Below are positions 51,105 through 60,107 of a stretch of 64,000 nucleotides of DNA, in pieces. This DNA is from Sulfurovum sp. GTDB taxonomy: Bacteria > Campylobacterota > Campylobacteria > Campylobacterales > Sulfurovaceae. Below the pieces are notes generated by a model that saw only the letters and a program-made list of their open reading frames with translations, was not told the origin of the DNA and did no database searches. A program made the position numbers and the translations under genes. Position 1 is the first letter of the stretch. Every line of letters starts with the position of its first letter. The stretch is from assembly GCA_002733215.1 (NCBI GenBank), contig NVUY01000010.1:30724-94723 (forward strand), read 5' to 3'.

Positions 51105-51998
51105 CTACTTCACCCTACCCACACGATACCCCTGACGCTCAAAATGGTCTACAATACTCTGCTTCCCCAAAAAATGCATCACACCAAAGGCAAAGAGATA
51201 ACGTTGTGTCAGCTGTTTATGCAATAATGATTCTATCCGTTGAGCCATCCGTCTGTTTCTATCATAGAGAAGTACTTGCATAAATTTCTCATCAAACTTT
51301 TGATACTTCTCCAGTTTAAACATAGTCCCTTCTATGAATGCCATCATCTTCTTTTCATCACCAAGCAGATAAAGGCTTTTCATCTCTTCAATAAAATCAC
51401 CATTCTCCTCAAGATAATCCAGTGTAGACTCCAATCCCATGATCTGCTCATCTAATGAGAATGTATCCATAGCACTTATCTGTTCTTCTACAGTCTCAAT
51501 ACCACCTACCCCTTTGCCCATACTCTGCGCATAGGCATAGATCTGAGAGTCTATAGCTTCTAACATAGGATGCTTTAGTTGATTTTCCAACATAGAAGTC
51601 ACAGTAGAAAGTGCCCATACCTTCATTTTATCAAAAGGTATAAGGTTCAGTTGGGGATTGATCTGTTTGATATAGTTTTCAGTTCTTTGGTAAAGCGGTT
51701 TGGGGATGATCTCCTGCAAACTTTTATCATCACTCCTCAGCAGCAAAGCAGCACTCTTCATTTGCAGACTTGCATCCATAGGGATTTCAGTACGCACTTC
51801 ATCACTCTTGTCTATGGCAACTTTAAGTGCTTTAGGAAGTGTTTGCAAGAGAGGATCACCCAAGTGCATCGTCCCAAAAAGATAAAAAGTCTGTTCCCCT
51901 TTTTTAACTTCCCATAAAAATGGATTCTTTATACCCTCATTTGCTGCTGCCAGGATCGTAAATATTAGAAAAAGTGTTAGTAATTTTAAAAGTTTCAT
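51105..51998 (-). CDS. TraB/GumN-family exported protein
   Basis: A 297-residue protein with signal peptide (1-19). TraB/GumN motifs are seen: FLWEVKKGEQTFYLFGTMHLG (only FGTMHLG is the core), GGIETVEEQISAMD and the closing FAFGVMHFLGKQSIV then GYRVGRV. The fold is related to metal-dependent EreA/ChaN-like hydrolases; the conserved GTxH and GxxH histidines probably bind metal. Bacterial members are exported and their substrate is not known. It stands alone, opposite a DUF805 gene. Confidence 0.85.
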   Translation of the reverse strand: MKLLKLLTLFLIFTILAAANEGIKNPFLWEVKKGEQTFYLFGTMHLGDPLLQTLPKALKVAIDKSDEVRTEIPMDASLQMKSAALLLRSDDKSLQEIIPKPLYQRTENYIKQINPQLNLIPFDKMKVWALSTVTSMLENQLKHPMLEAIDSQIYAYAQSMGKGVGGIETVEEQISAMDTFSLDEQIMGLESTLDYLEENGDFIEEMKSLYLLGDEKKMMAFIEGTMFKLEKYQKFDEKFMQVLLYDRNRRMAQRIESLLHKQLTQRYLFAFGVMHFLGKQSIVDHFERQGYRVGRVK

Positions 51999-52133
51999 GT
52001 TAGTCCGTCTTTCCTTTTTACAAGTATAGCCAAGTTTATACTTTTATAATAACGTTCCTCTATATTACACAACTGTTTAAATTGATATTATTTTGAGATA
52101 TAATAGTGAATCATATAATCAAAGGATAGCTCT

Positions 52134-52655
52134 ATGCTAAAAACATATTTTGGAGAATGGGGATATGGTAAACTGCAAAGATTACCTTATTTGGGTTATC
52201 ATATACTCTTAATGGTACTTGTTGTGGCTGTCATTTTTGGCGGGATCTTTGCTATGGGTGCGACCGAAAACCTCATGAGCGGAGATCTTGAAGCAACACA
52301 AAAATTGTTAGCTGATAAATTTGGGATCATCGCTATTATTTTTATCGCTGCTTTAGTATTCATAACCGTACTGGGACAAGTCAACATCCTTGGAAAGCGT
52401 ATCAGAGATATGGGACTGCCTGTAGTCTGGACAATTTTAGGGATCATTGTTCTTTCTATGGTATTAAATCTGCTTTTTCCACCTCAAGAAGTATCTATGA
52501 GTGCCCTTGCAGTACAGAGTGATGATATTGTAGCAGCAACTGTAAGTACTACTCTCACTACAACAAATATGATCATACAAATTTTTGATTCACTTGTCTT
52601 CCTTTGTCTTGTGTTGATACCAAGCAATACATTTGGCAATAAAGACCAATACTGA
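52134..52655 (+). CDS. DUF805-like inner-membrane protein
   Basis: A 173-residue protein with four hydrophobic helices. The conserved loop is NILGKRIRDMGLPVVW, and the end reads LVLIPSNTFGNKDQY, both typical of DUF805. Function is not known. ATG at 52134 follows AAAGGA. Neighbouring genes on the minus strand are transcribed away from and toward it, so it is a single transcription unit. Confidence 0.75.
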   Translation: MLKTYFGEWGYGKLQRLPYLGYHILLMVLVVAVIFGGIFAMGATENLMSGDLEATQKLLADKFGIIAIIFIAALVFITVLGQVNILGKRIRDMGLPVVWTILGIIVLSMVLNLLFPPQEVSMSALAVQSDDIVAATVSTTLTTTNMIIQIFDSLVFLCLVLIPSNTFGNKDQY

Positions 52656-52680
52656 TATCAAATAGCTCGTTCCCCCCTGC

Positions 52681-53937
52681 TTATGTAGAGGGTGCTATGC
52701 TAAAACAGTTTTTATTATCTTCATAGCTATAATCCAATTTCAACTTCAACATCTCCATAATATTATGCACAATGTAAAGTCCCAAGCCCAATCCCTCTCT
52801 TTTTCCATCTCTTCCATCTTTTCTATAAAAAGGCTTGAAATAGCTTTCAATGTTCTCAGTGAACTGCGGACCGTTATTGCGTATGGAGATCCCCTCTTTC
52901 TTGATGACTATCTCCACTTTATGATCGGGAGCGTATTTGATGGCATTATCTATAAGATTTTTAAGTGCCAAAGGAAAAAGCGTAAAGTCTGTATGTATTT
53001 GTAAAGGAGCCTCCTGGATGATCTCTACTTGTTTGCTCAACTCCTCTTCGTCCATGATCATCAGCTCCAAAGCCTGTTCCACGAGATCTTTGGCATTATA
53101 GTTCGCAAGATGCAGTTCATAGTTGGAACTAAGCATTTGCTCGATCTTCGAAAATTCACCCAGTAAAAGTTCAAGGCGGTCAAATACCCCTTCGTATCCC
53201 TCTTTGAGTCTGTCATCTTCTAAAAAAGCATTAAGTATCTTCCCTTTACCTATAGGCGTTTTAAGTTCATGCATGATGGTTCGTAAAAAAAGTTGACGTG
53301 AGTTTATAAGAGATTCCAGTTTACGCAAAGCATCATCAAAAGCATTTGAAACCTGGGCTATCTCATCTCTTTTATCACTTTTTACAGAGACGGACAGATC
53401 GCCTTCTGCCACTTTCTGTATCTGTTTTTGTAAGGTTTTGAGCGGTTTCAAACTTCGGGTAAGCCAAAAATAAAGTCCAAGTAAAAAGAGTAAAGACAAA
53501 ACATAGCCTATGAGTAACTGCCAGGGCAATGTTATGACTTGTTTATCTAAAAGAAGTAAGTCAAATCTCGGGTGCTGCAAAGAGAGATAAAATCTATTAT
53601 TCATTCTCAGTATCTGGGAATTACTGCGCAGTACCCGTCTCTGTTTCATCACTTTTGCTTTTCTGTGTATATTTCTGATCTTCTTTTCATCTGTGATCAG
53701 TCTAAAGTTACTCTCTTTCAGATAAAGCTTCACCGTAGCATCTGAAAAATCTACATTCTCATCATGTCTCATACTTTGTCTAAAATGTTTATGTAAAAAA
53801 AGCGAAGTTTGCATGTATCTTTTTTCTATTTTCTGAAAATGTTGAGATCTTTCAATGTAAAAAGAAGAGGCAAAAAATGCTGTGAGAAAAAGGAAAGAGA
53901 CCAGAAAGATAATTCGGATCTTGTTGTAAATACTCAC
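52681..53937 (-). CDS. Sensor histidine kinase (ArsS-type)
   Basis: A 418-residue membrane kinase: membrane helix 1 (about 6-26), a periplasmic domain, helix 2 (about 138-160), HAMP (about 160-212), the phospho-acceptor box RTIMHELKTPIGKG, N box KNLIDNAIKYAP and glycine box REGLGLGLYIVHNIM. The ArsS-like label comes from the Campylobacterota-style HAMP and kinase arrangement. It overlaps the response regulator gene by 4 bases and follows a Spy-like gene, so the trio may sense envelope stress or misfolding. Confidence 0.88.
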   Translation of the reverse strand: MSIYNKIRIIFLVSFLFLTAFFASSFYIERSQHFQKIEKRYMQTSLFLHKHFRQSMRHDENVDFSDATVKLYLKESNFRLITDEKKIRNIHRKAKVMKQRRVLRSNSQILRMNNRFYLSLQHPRFDLLLLDKQVITLPWQLLIGYVLSLLFLLGLYFWLTRSLKPLKTLQKQIQKVAEGDLSVSVKSDKRDEIAQVSNAFDDALRKLESLINSRQLFLRTIMHELKTPIGKGKILNAFLEDDRLKEGYEGVFDRLELLLGEFSKIEQMLSSNYELHLANYNAKDLVEQALELMIMDEEELSKQVEIIQEAPLQIHTDFTLFPLALKNLIDNAIKYAPDHKVEIVIKKEGISIRNNGPQFTENIESYFKPFYRKDGRDGKREGLGLGLYIVHNIMEMLKLKLDYSYEDNKNCFSIAPST

Positions 53938-54587
53938 GAGAGCAGCCTGTAACCCACACCACGTACTGTTTTAAGCTGTATATCTTCATCCAGTTTTTTT
54001 CTAAGTCTATTCAATATGACTGCGAGCGAAGCGTCTGAACCCAACTGAAATACTTCAGAGTCATAGAGTATCTGCTCTTTTGAAACCGTTGATCCTCTGT
54101 TTTGAACTAAAAGTTTAAGTACAGCATACTCTGCTGCGGTGAGCTCTAAAGCCACATCATCCAGAAAAACAGTCTCTTTCTCTTCGTCAAGCCTAAGACG
54201 ATAAACGGGTTCTTCCTGCCTATGGCTTTTTTTATAACGTCGTAAAAGAGAGATGATACGTGCGTACATTTCCTGGGGATCATAAGGCTTGGGGAGATAG
54301 TCATCTGCTCCCAGCTGCAGACCGATGACTTTGTCACTAAGGTCAGAACGCGCAGAAGAGATGATAATGGGGATATCGTACTTACTCACAACTTCTTTAC
54401 ACACTTCCAGACCATCCATGCCGGGCAGCGTAAGATCAAGTATAAGCAGGTCATACTTTTCCACCCCTGCACTCAAACCAAGAAACGGGTCTTCATAATT
54501 GCTGACTTCTATGTTGTACTGTTTTAAGTAGCTGCTAAGAAGTGATGCATACTCCGCATCATCTTCTATCATCAATATCTTTGTCAT
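53934..54587 (-). CDS. OmpR-family response regulator
   Basis: A 217-residue protein: receiver domain (about 1-118) with the phospho-acceptor D51 in LLILDLTLPGMDG, acidic pocket EDD at 8-10 and a later Lys switch (LPKPYDPQE), then a winged-helix DNA-binding domain (about 128-217, LTAAEYAVLKLLVQNRG and VILNRLRKKLDED). It pairs with the kinase gene that overlaps it by 4 bases. Confidence 0.92.
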   Translation of the reverse strand: MTKILMIEDDAEYASLLSSYLKQYNIEVSNYEDPFLGLSAGVEKYDLLILDLTLPGMDGLEVCKEVVSKYDIPIIISSARSDLSDKVIGLQLGADDYLPKPYDPQEMYARIISLLRRYKKSHRQEEPVYRLRLDEEKETVFLDDVALELTAAEYAVLKLLVQNRGSTVSKEQILYDSEVFQLGSDASLAVILNRLRKKLDEDIQLKTVRGVGYRLLS

Positions 54588-54602
54588 GAAGTGATTATAG
54601 CT

Positions 54603-55079
54603 TTATTTTGACTTTTCTTCCAGAAGCGTCATGAGTTTAACTCTCTGCTCTTCTGTCAAGGTTTTGATCTTTTTTTCAAACATCGTTGCACGCATTTCTA
54701 TTCTCTTTTGACTTCTCTGTGTTGCCATATCTATATAACCCTGTTTATCGAAACCATCCGAAGAGATAAATTTATTCATACCGGCCATGCCATGTTGACC
54801 ATGCATTTTTCCTCTTTGTGCTTTTCTATATTCACGTATACTTGCACGATCTGCTTTCATGGCACTTTTCTGTTCAGCTGTAAGATCAAGTTTTTGATAG
54901 ATCTCTTTCATTTCTTTTCTTTTATCGTGTTTGCCCATCATCCCTTTGTTTTGTTTTCCACACTTTTCATGCATTGGACAATTCATTCCATTTCCATTGT
55001 TGGATGGGCACGCATTTGCTGCTGTTGCACCTACCAATCCTGTGATAGCTACGATAGTTAATACTTTTAATGTTTTCAT
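54603..55079 (-). CDS. Spy/CpxP-like periplasmic chaperone
   Basis: A 158-residue protein with signal peptide (1-23). It is rich in Met, Lys and Cys in its first half (ACPSNNGNGMNCPMHEKC), with two LTxxQ-type motifs (LDLTAEQKSAMK and KTLTEEQRVKLMTLLEE) of the Spy/CpxP family. The Cys and His cluster near the N-terminus suggests metal binding. It precedes the response regulator by 15 bases, as CpxP accompanies CpxRA; it may feed back on the sensor kinase. Confidence 0.8.
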   Translation of the reverse strand: MKTLKVLTIVAITGLVGATAANACPSNNGNGMNCPMHEKCGKQNKGMMGKHDKRKEMKEIYQKLDLTAEQKSAMKADRASIREYRKAQRGKMHGQHGMAGMNKFISSDGFDKQGYIDMATQRSQKRIEMRATMFEKKIKTLTEEQRVKLMTLLEEKSK

Positions 55080-55262
55080 GTTAATACCTTTTTAATTAAT
55101 AAATTATCTTTCGATAGTGCTATTATGGGGTATGAAGTTAAACGAACATTTACTGAACTATTAACGAAGCTTAACGAGAAGGTGAAAATACATTGCAGTA
55201 AAGAGGTACCCATATTTTTATAGGGATATGTTAAAATAAAATATAACAGAAAAAGGCAATAG

Positions 55263-56123
55263 ATGCATAATAGATTACAACTTACAGTCATACGTATCTA
55301 TTTTACGATAGTAAGCCGTTTATTTCCGTCATTGGCTGTAACCTCAGTACATAAACTTTTTCACTATCCCGTAAATACAAAAAGAAAAAACCGTAATGAA
55401 ATAACACTGACTGATCCAGATAAGTTTGACATTTCTCTTTACGACAACCTCACTCTGCAAGGATATAGATGGGGAGAGCATTCTCGCCCTAAAATACTTT
55501 TAGTACATGGCTGGTCTACCACTTCACGAAGTATGAGCCACTTTACGGACAAGCTTCTCAAAAATAACTACCAGGTCATCACTTATGATGCCTTGCGTCA
55601 TGGAGCAAGCAAAGGAAAGTTTTCAGACCTGGCAAGCTGGGCAGACTCTGTGCAGGCTGTCATGCAGCACATAGGTCCGGTCGAATGCATCATTGCACAC
55701 TCTTTTGGAGGAGCAGCGGTCACCGTTGCTTCAAAGTTAGGCTTAGAGACTCAAAAACTCGTCCTGGTTGCACCCATACATGACATCAGCTCCGTTGCAG
55801 ACAACTTTGCAGAACATTTAAATATCCCGCTGAACATCGTCAAAAAAATGCGTGACTATACCTGGAAGCACAATGAAAAGAACTTCAGCAAGTATGGAAC
55901 AAACTGGCAGGATATCGTCATCTCAGATTTCAAAGTCCCCACCCTTCTCTTTCATGATAAAGAAGACAAAGAGATAGGCATAGAACACTCAGAACAGATC
56001 TGTAAAATGTGGCCATGGGCTAAGCTTGTACCTACTGAGGGTCTGGGACACAGGAAGATCCTGGATGATGATGCTGTGACTGAGGGGATGTTGGAATTTA
56101 TTGAAAATGAGGAAGAACTATAA
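55263..56123 (+). CDS. Alpha/beta hydrolase
   Basis: A 286-residue protein. An N-terminal hydrophobic stretch is followed by the alpha/beta core: oxyanion region LLVHGWSTTSRSMSHF, nucleophile elbow IIAHSFGGAAVT (Ser), acid DKEDKEIGIEHS and histidine GLGHRKIL. Substrate is unknown. It is divergent from the Spy-like gene and precedes the glycosyltransferase gene, with 82 bases between them. Confidence 0.82.
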   Translation: MHNRLQLTVIRIYFTIVSRLFPSLAVTSVHKLFHYPVNTKRKNRNEITLTDPDKFDISLYDNLTLQGYRWGEHSRPKILLVHGWSTTSRSMSHFTDKLLKNNYQVITYDALRHGASKGKFSDLASWADSVQAVMQHIGPVECIIAHSFGGAAVTVASKLGLETQKLVLVAPIHDISSVADNFAEHLNIPLNIVKKMRDYTWKHNEKNFSKYGTNWQDIVISDFKVPTLLFHDKEDKEIGIEHSEQICKMWPWAKLVPTEGLGHRKILDDDAVTEGMLEFIENEEEL

Positions 56124-56147
56124 TTGACAAGAATTATAAGCATTAAA

Positions 56148-56219
56148 ATGCAATGCAATAAATCACTAAATGATTTATGTGAAATTCAGTACAGTGAGGC
56201 AGAAAATGCCGAATCTTAA
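56148..56219 (+). CDS. 23-residue upstream ORF overlapping the glycosyltransferase start
   Basis: ATG 56148 reads MQCNKSLNDLCEIQYSEAEN then AES and stops at 56219, overlapping the glycosyltransferase start in another frame. The last residues equal those of the small frame at 48126 except one (E for L). No strong ribosome binding site is seen here. Existence as a translated peptide is unproven. Confidence 0.3.
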   Translation: MQCNKSLNDLCEIQYSEAENAES

Positions 56220-56222
56220 AAA
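56182..56222 (+). repeat. 41-bp duplicated translation-start element, copy 2
   Basis: Matches 48138-48178 at 39 of 41 bases. It supplies the GAGG ribosome binding site, the start codon and MPNLKK codons of the glycosyltransferase gene. A separate 8-bp hairpin (ATAAATCA/TGATTTAT) sits just upstream at 56158-56178. Confidence 0.75.
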
Positions 56223-57438
56223 GATCCTGATCATCGGTTATGTATGGCCTGAACCAAACTCATCTGCTGCGGGTAGCCATATGATGTCCATCTTACGGCT
56301 CTTTAAAAAACAAAACTGGCAAGTAGTGTTTGCAACACCTGCACTGGCATCTGAACATGCTATAGACTTAGATGATGAGGGTATAACGTCCCAAAGCATA
56401 ACACTAAACTGCGACAGTTTTGATTCTTATATTAATTCATATCAACCTAATATCGTACTGTTTGACCGTTTCATGATGGAAGAGCAGTTTGGGTGGAGAG
56501 TGGAGAAGAACTGTCCCTCTGCATTGAAAATACTTGACACTGAAGACTTGCAGTGTTTACGAAATGCCCGCCATCAAGCCCATAAAGCAGGACGGAAAAT
56601 GACACAGGAAGATCTCTACTCAGACATAGCCAAACGTGAAATAGCAGCCATTTTACGTTCTGACATTTCGCTCATTATCTCTTCTTACGAAATGGATCTA
56701 CTGGTCAATACGTTCAAAGTCGATGCTTCTTTGCTTCACCCTCTGCCATTTATGGTGGACTTGGCAAAGTGCCCGGCCAGGACCAAACCTTATACAGAAC
56801 GTCAAAACTTTATGACCATCGGAAATTTCCGTCACGCGCCTAATTGGGATGTCGTCTTGTACCTGCAACAGATATGGCCGTTGATACGAAAACAGATCCC
56901 TGAGGCTCAACTGCACATTTACGGTTCCTACCCACCGCCAAAAGCCACAGCTTTGCATAACCCGAAAACCGGCTTTCACATCAAAGGATGGGCCGAAGAT
57001 GCCTTTAGCGTAATGGGGGAAGCACGCATCTGTTTAGCTCCCATACGCTTTGGTGCGGGCATTAAAGGTAAATTGCTCGATGCCATGATTATGCAGACGC
57101 CAAGTGTCACTTCTTCACTGGGCTCTGAAGGTATGCATGACAACAAACCCTGGGGAGGTGCCGTTGCAAATGATGTAGAGACATTTGTTGAAGCCGCAGT
57201 CAAACTCTATAACGATGAAGAAGCATGGACAAAAGCCCAAGAAAATGCTACTGCACTTTTACATGCCCGTTATGACTCTAATTTCCTAGGTGACGGACTC
57301 ATAAAAAAGATACTTGAAGTTGAGGGGAATTTAAAGCAACATCGCTTAAATAACTTCACCGGGGCGATGCTTAAACACCACAGTATGATGAGTACAAAGT
57401 ATATGTCTCAGTGGATAGCTGAGAAAAATAAAGGATAA
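56206..57438 (+). CDS. GT-B glycosyltransferase
   Basis: A 410-residue protein with the GT-B/GT4 look: N-terminal Rossmann strand KILIIGYVWPEPNSSAAGSH, and a C-terminal nucleotide-sugar site GAGIKGKLLDAMIMQTPSVT with the Glu/Gly-rich turn TSSLGSEGM. It would transfer a sugar to a polysaccharide, lipid or protein; acceptor unknown. The ATG at 56206 is chosen because of the GAGG at correct spacing; an upstream in-frame ATG (56170) lies in the leader. It is followed by the convergent YchJ gene with 3 bases between stops. Confidence 0.82.
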   Translation: MPNLKKILIIGYVWPEPNSSAAGSHMMSILRLFKKQNWQVVFATPALASEHAIDLDDEGITSQSITLNCDSFDSYINSYQPNIVLFDRFMMEEQFGWRVEKNCPSALKILDTEDLQCLRNARHQAHKAGRKMTQEDLYSDIAKREIAAILRSDISLIISSYEMDLLVNTFKVDASLLHPLPFMVDLAKCPARTKPYTERQNFMTIGNFRHAPNWDVVLYLQQIWPLIRKQIPEAQLHIYGSYPPPKATALHNPKTGFHIKGWAEDAFSVMGEARICLAPIRFGAGIKGKLLDAMIMQTPSVTSSLGSEGMHDNKPWGGAVANDVETFVEAAVKLYNDEEAWTKAQENATALLHARYDSNFLGDGLIKKILEVEGNLKQHRLNNFTGAMLKHHSMMSTKYMSQWIAEKNKG

Positions 57439-57441
57439 GAT

Positions 57442-57903
57442 TTACTTGCTGATTTTAGTAGCACAGCATCGTTTGTACTTCTGTCCGCTTCCACAGATAC
57501 AGGCTGAATTTCGTAAAAATTCTACTTTATCTTCATAGATTTCACCATCTACGTACTTCCACATATCATTTACTTTCAAAAAAGTAGACTTTTCATGATG
57601 TAGATGTTGTTTGCCCTCAAAGATATAGTAGGCTTTAAATTCAACCATATCATAAGAAGAATCGACTATCTCCAAGTGCTGCCAAAAACTGTTGTCAGCC
57701 CAGTCCTGTATGAACTTGAGTTCTTCATCTGTCCATGTGTGGTCGTGTGTGGTAGCCTGAAGATAATTCACATCCCCTAAACAGTAGGCAGAGTAGCGTG
57801 AGCGCATCAATGCCAATGCTGTTTCCGGTACTTCCAATACTCTTAAAACAGGTTCACAACATTCAGAAAATTTTAATCCGCTTTTACAATAACACTGTTC
57901 CAT
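57442..57903 (-). CDS. YchJ-family SEC-C motif protein
   Basis: A 153-residue protein with paired SEC-C zinc motifs at both ends (CYCKSGLKFSECCEP and CICGSGQKYKRCC) and a central YchJ/UPF0225 domain (about 30-125, LMRSRYSAYCLGDVNYLQAT and FKAYYIFEGKQHLHHEKSTF). Such proteins bind zinc and are often linked to stress or secretion, but the function is unknown. Single transcription unit. Confidence 0.88.
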   Translation of the reverse strand: MEQCYCKSGLKFSECCEPVLRVLEVPETALALMRSRYSAYCLGDVNYLQATTHDHTWTDEELKFIQDWADNSFWQHLEIVDSSYDMVEFKAYYIFEGKQHLHHEKSTFLKVNDMWKYVDGEIYEDKVEFLRNSACICGSGQKYKRCCATKISK

Positions 57904-57987
57904 ATTAATTTTTAAATCCTATAACTATTTTTGATTGAATCATAGCATAAAGATTTTAGATATGATATTAATATTAAATAATATATC

Positions 57988-60105
57988 TTAACTGTTTTGT
58001 CCAATAAACCCTGCTATTGCCTCAGAAATCTCATCACTTCCCTCACCTGCCAAGATACTGTGTTTCTCCCGTGGCAGGATGAGTAACTTTTTATCTTTTG
58101 AAAAGATGCCGTCATAAATGAGCTTGCCACTCTCACGTTTGACGATAGGATCATTGTCACTTTGGATGATGAGTATGGGGTCTGTGATATTTTCTAAGTT
58201 ATTTTCGACCTTTGTCATAAGCTTTTCCATTTGTGCCACAGAAGCCAAAGGATGCTTCAGGTAGTTTACTTCAGGTTGTTCAGTGTGGGAATTATCTATC
58301 CACTCCATGATACCTTCTGCATTAAGATAAGCGATCATTTCATTGAAGAAGTGTAGCGTGGGGACGACGTAAGAGACACGCAGGTCATGAAGTTTAAGTG
58401 CGGAATTGATGGCGATGACCCCATCTACTTTGTACTGTTCCGCATGCTCAAGCGCAAGCAGACCACCCATGGAAAAACCACCGATGAACACTTTGTCACA
58501 TACTTGTCTCATAGCGACAAAAGCACGTTCAAAGTCTGTCTCCCACTCTTCCACTCTGACCTCCTTTAAGGCATTTGGGTCTGTACCATGTCCTCTTAGT
58601 CTTATGACATGGACATTAATGCCTTTGTCAAAAAGAGTTTCAGCCAGAGTCTTTAACTCCTGAGGTGCTGCCATATACCCGTGTGACAAGACCACACCTG
58701 TGGCATACGATGCATCATACAGTACGATAGGTGCACCTTTATCATCTTTAAGAGGAGTCTTATGCAGATACTTTTTATACTCTTCTTCAAAATATCCCCA
58801 CTCTCTTTGAAGTAAATGTTTGAAGTTATCTTCTTTTAACTCATTTTCACTGTAGATGCTGTTTTCTTTTGCCCTTTCGACGATGGGTTCTTGCCATTTG
58901 ATCTCATTTAAAATGACTTGAAGGGTATTTTTAACCCTCACCTTATGAAAAGGGTACTCTTTTTCAAGCAAAGACCTGTCAAACAGATACTCACCGTCAC
59001 TGTCCAGATATAGTATCTGCTGTTTGAGGGCAAGGTCAATGGCTGATACAAACGGCTCATACTGTTCATCCAGTATCAGTTTAAAGAGTTCCTTTTGTAA
59101 CTCACTGTGTAAATTATAGTCTTCAAAGCTTCGTAAAGAACGGGCATTTTTATAAATGAGTGTTTTAAGATACGAGGGACAGACTTTCACCGTAGGCATC
59201 GTCACCAGAGACAAGATGAAGATATGGTCAAAATGTATTTGCATTTGGGAGTAGACTCTTTGCATCATGTCGTTTGTGAGGGTTTTACGCTGTGTATCTA
59301 TCAAAGCATTTATCTTCTTTGTATCATACAATGCCTTTTCATCTTTTATAAATGTTTGTAAATAACTGTCAAGACCTATTGCTTTCCCGAAACGTAGATT
59401 CATATGGGCATCCATGAGTAAATTTACTTCTATCTCCAATTCTTCAAATAATCGGGTATTACGTTGATGCAATATACTATCGATCCATACTAAAAAACGA
59501 TTCTTACCGGGACGTATGGGATAATAGGTAATAGAAATAGGAACGATCTTGACCTCTAAACTTTTATCTATCGTACTTGCATCTATCCCCATAGAAGAAC
59601 AAAATAGTTTAAGTGCATCTTTACCGTCATGCTTTGCTCTAAGTTGTGCCATTCTTGCTCTAAGTGCCATCACCGCTGCACCCGTATAAATGGGGCCCTC
59701 ATACTCCGGAGAATGAGTGCAAAACTCACCCATATCAAAGGTTATACGCTTATTTTTCACCATATATCCTTCAGGATATATCACCCAGTCCGAATTCCCT
59801 TTCAATAGATCTTCAACAATGATGCAGTCGCGTGCCTTGTTTTTATTGGAGATCGTTCCCACCCAGGACATGAATTTACCTAAAAAGCCTACAAACATAG
59901 TATCATCAGCCAAAGAGCGAGAAGAACGTCCATACTCTTTGTAAAGCATATGAGGCAGCACAAAAGTTTCAAAACGTGTAAAGTGATTGGCAACAAAAAG
60001 CACAGGAGAGTCTGGAATCTCTTCACCACTAATAGTGATATTGGCTCCTGACAGTTTTCGAACCAAACCTATCACCAGTGAAGAGAATGCAAACGCTATT
60101 CGCAT
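57988..60105 (-). CDS. Acyltransferase (PlsC-like) fused to alpha/beta hydrolase
   Basis: A 705-residue two-domain protein. Residues about 20-230 are an acyltransferase with the acceptor motif VANHFTRFETFVL (H41, then E46 where most family members have Asp) and YPEGYMVKNK as the glycerophosphate-binding segment. After about 220 residues of helical linker, a hydrolase of the monoglyceride lipase/lysophospholipase type follows (about 460-705): VVLSHGYMAAPQELK, nucleophile IGGFSMGGLLALEHA, acid SDNDPIVKRESG and histidine EKHSILAGEG. It may acylate and deacylate lipids at the inner membrane. It lies 2 bases downstream of the FadE-like gene, so the two are co-expressed. Confidence 0.78.
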   Translation of the reverse strand: MRIAFAFSSLVIGLVRKLSGANITISGEEIPDSPVLFVANHFTRFETFVLPHMLYKEYGRSSRSLADDTMFVGFLGKFMSWVGTISNKNKARDCIIVEDLLKGNSDWVIYPEGYMVKNKRITFDMGEFCTHSPEYEGPIYTGAAVMALRARMAQLRAKHDGKDALKLFCSSMGIDASTIDKSLEVKIVPISITYYPIRPGKNRFLVWIDSILHQRNTRLFEELEIEVNLLMDAHMNLRFGKAIGLDSYLQTFIKDEKALYDTKKINALIDTQRKTLTNDMMQRVYSQMQIHFDHIFILSLVTMPTVKVCPSYLKTLIYKNARSLRSFEDYNLHSELQKELFKLILDEQYEPFVSAIDLALKQQILYLDSDGEYLFDRSLLEKEYPFHKVRVKNTLQVILNEIKWQEPIVERAKENSIYSENELKEDNFKHLLQREWGYFEEEYKKYLHKTPLKDDKGAPIVLYDASYATGVVLSHGYMAAPQELKTLAETLFDKGINVHVIRLRGHGTDPNALKEVRVEEWETDFERAFVAMRQVCDKVFIGGFSMGGLLALEHAEQYKVDGVIAINSALKLHDLRVSYVVPTLHFFNEMIAYLNAEGIMEWIDNSHTEQPEVNYLKHPLASVAQMEKLMTKVENNLENITDPILIIQSDNDPIVKRESGKLIYDGIFSKDKKLLILPREKHSILAGEGSDEISEAIAGFIGQNS

Positions 60106-60107
60106 GA

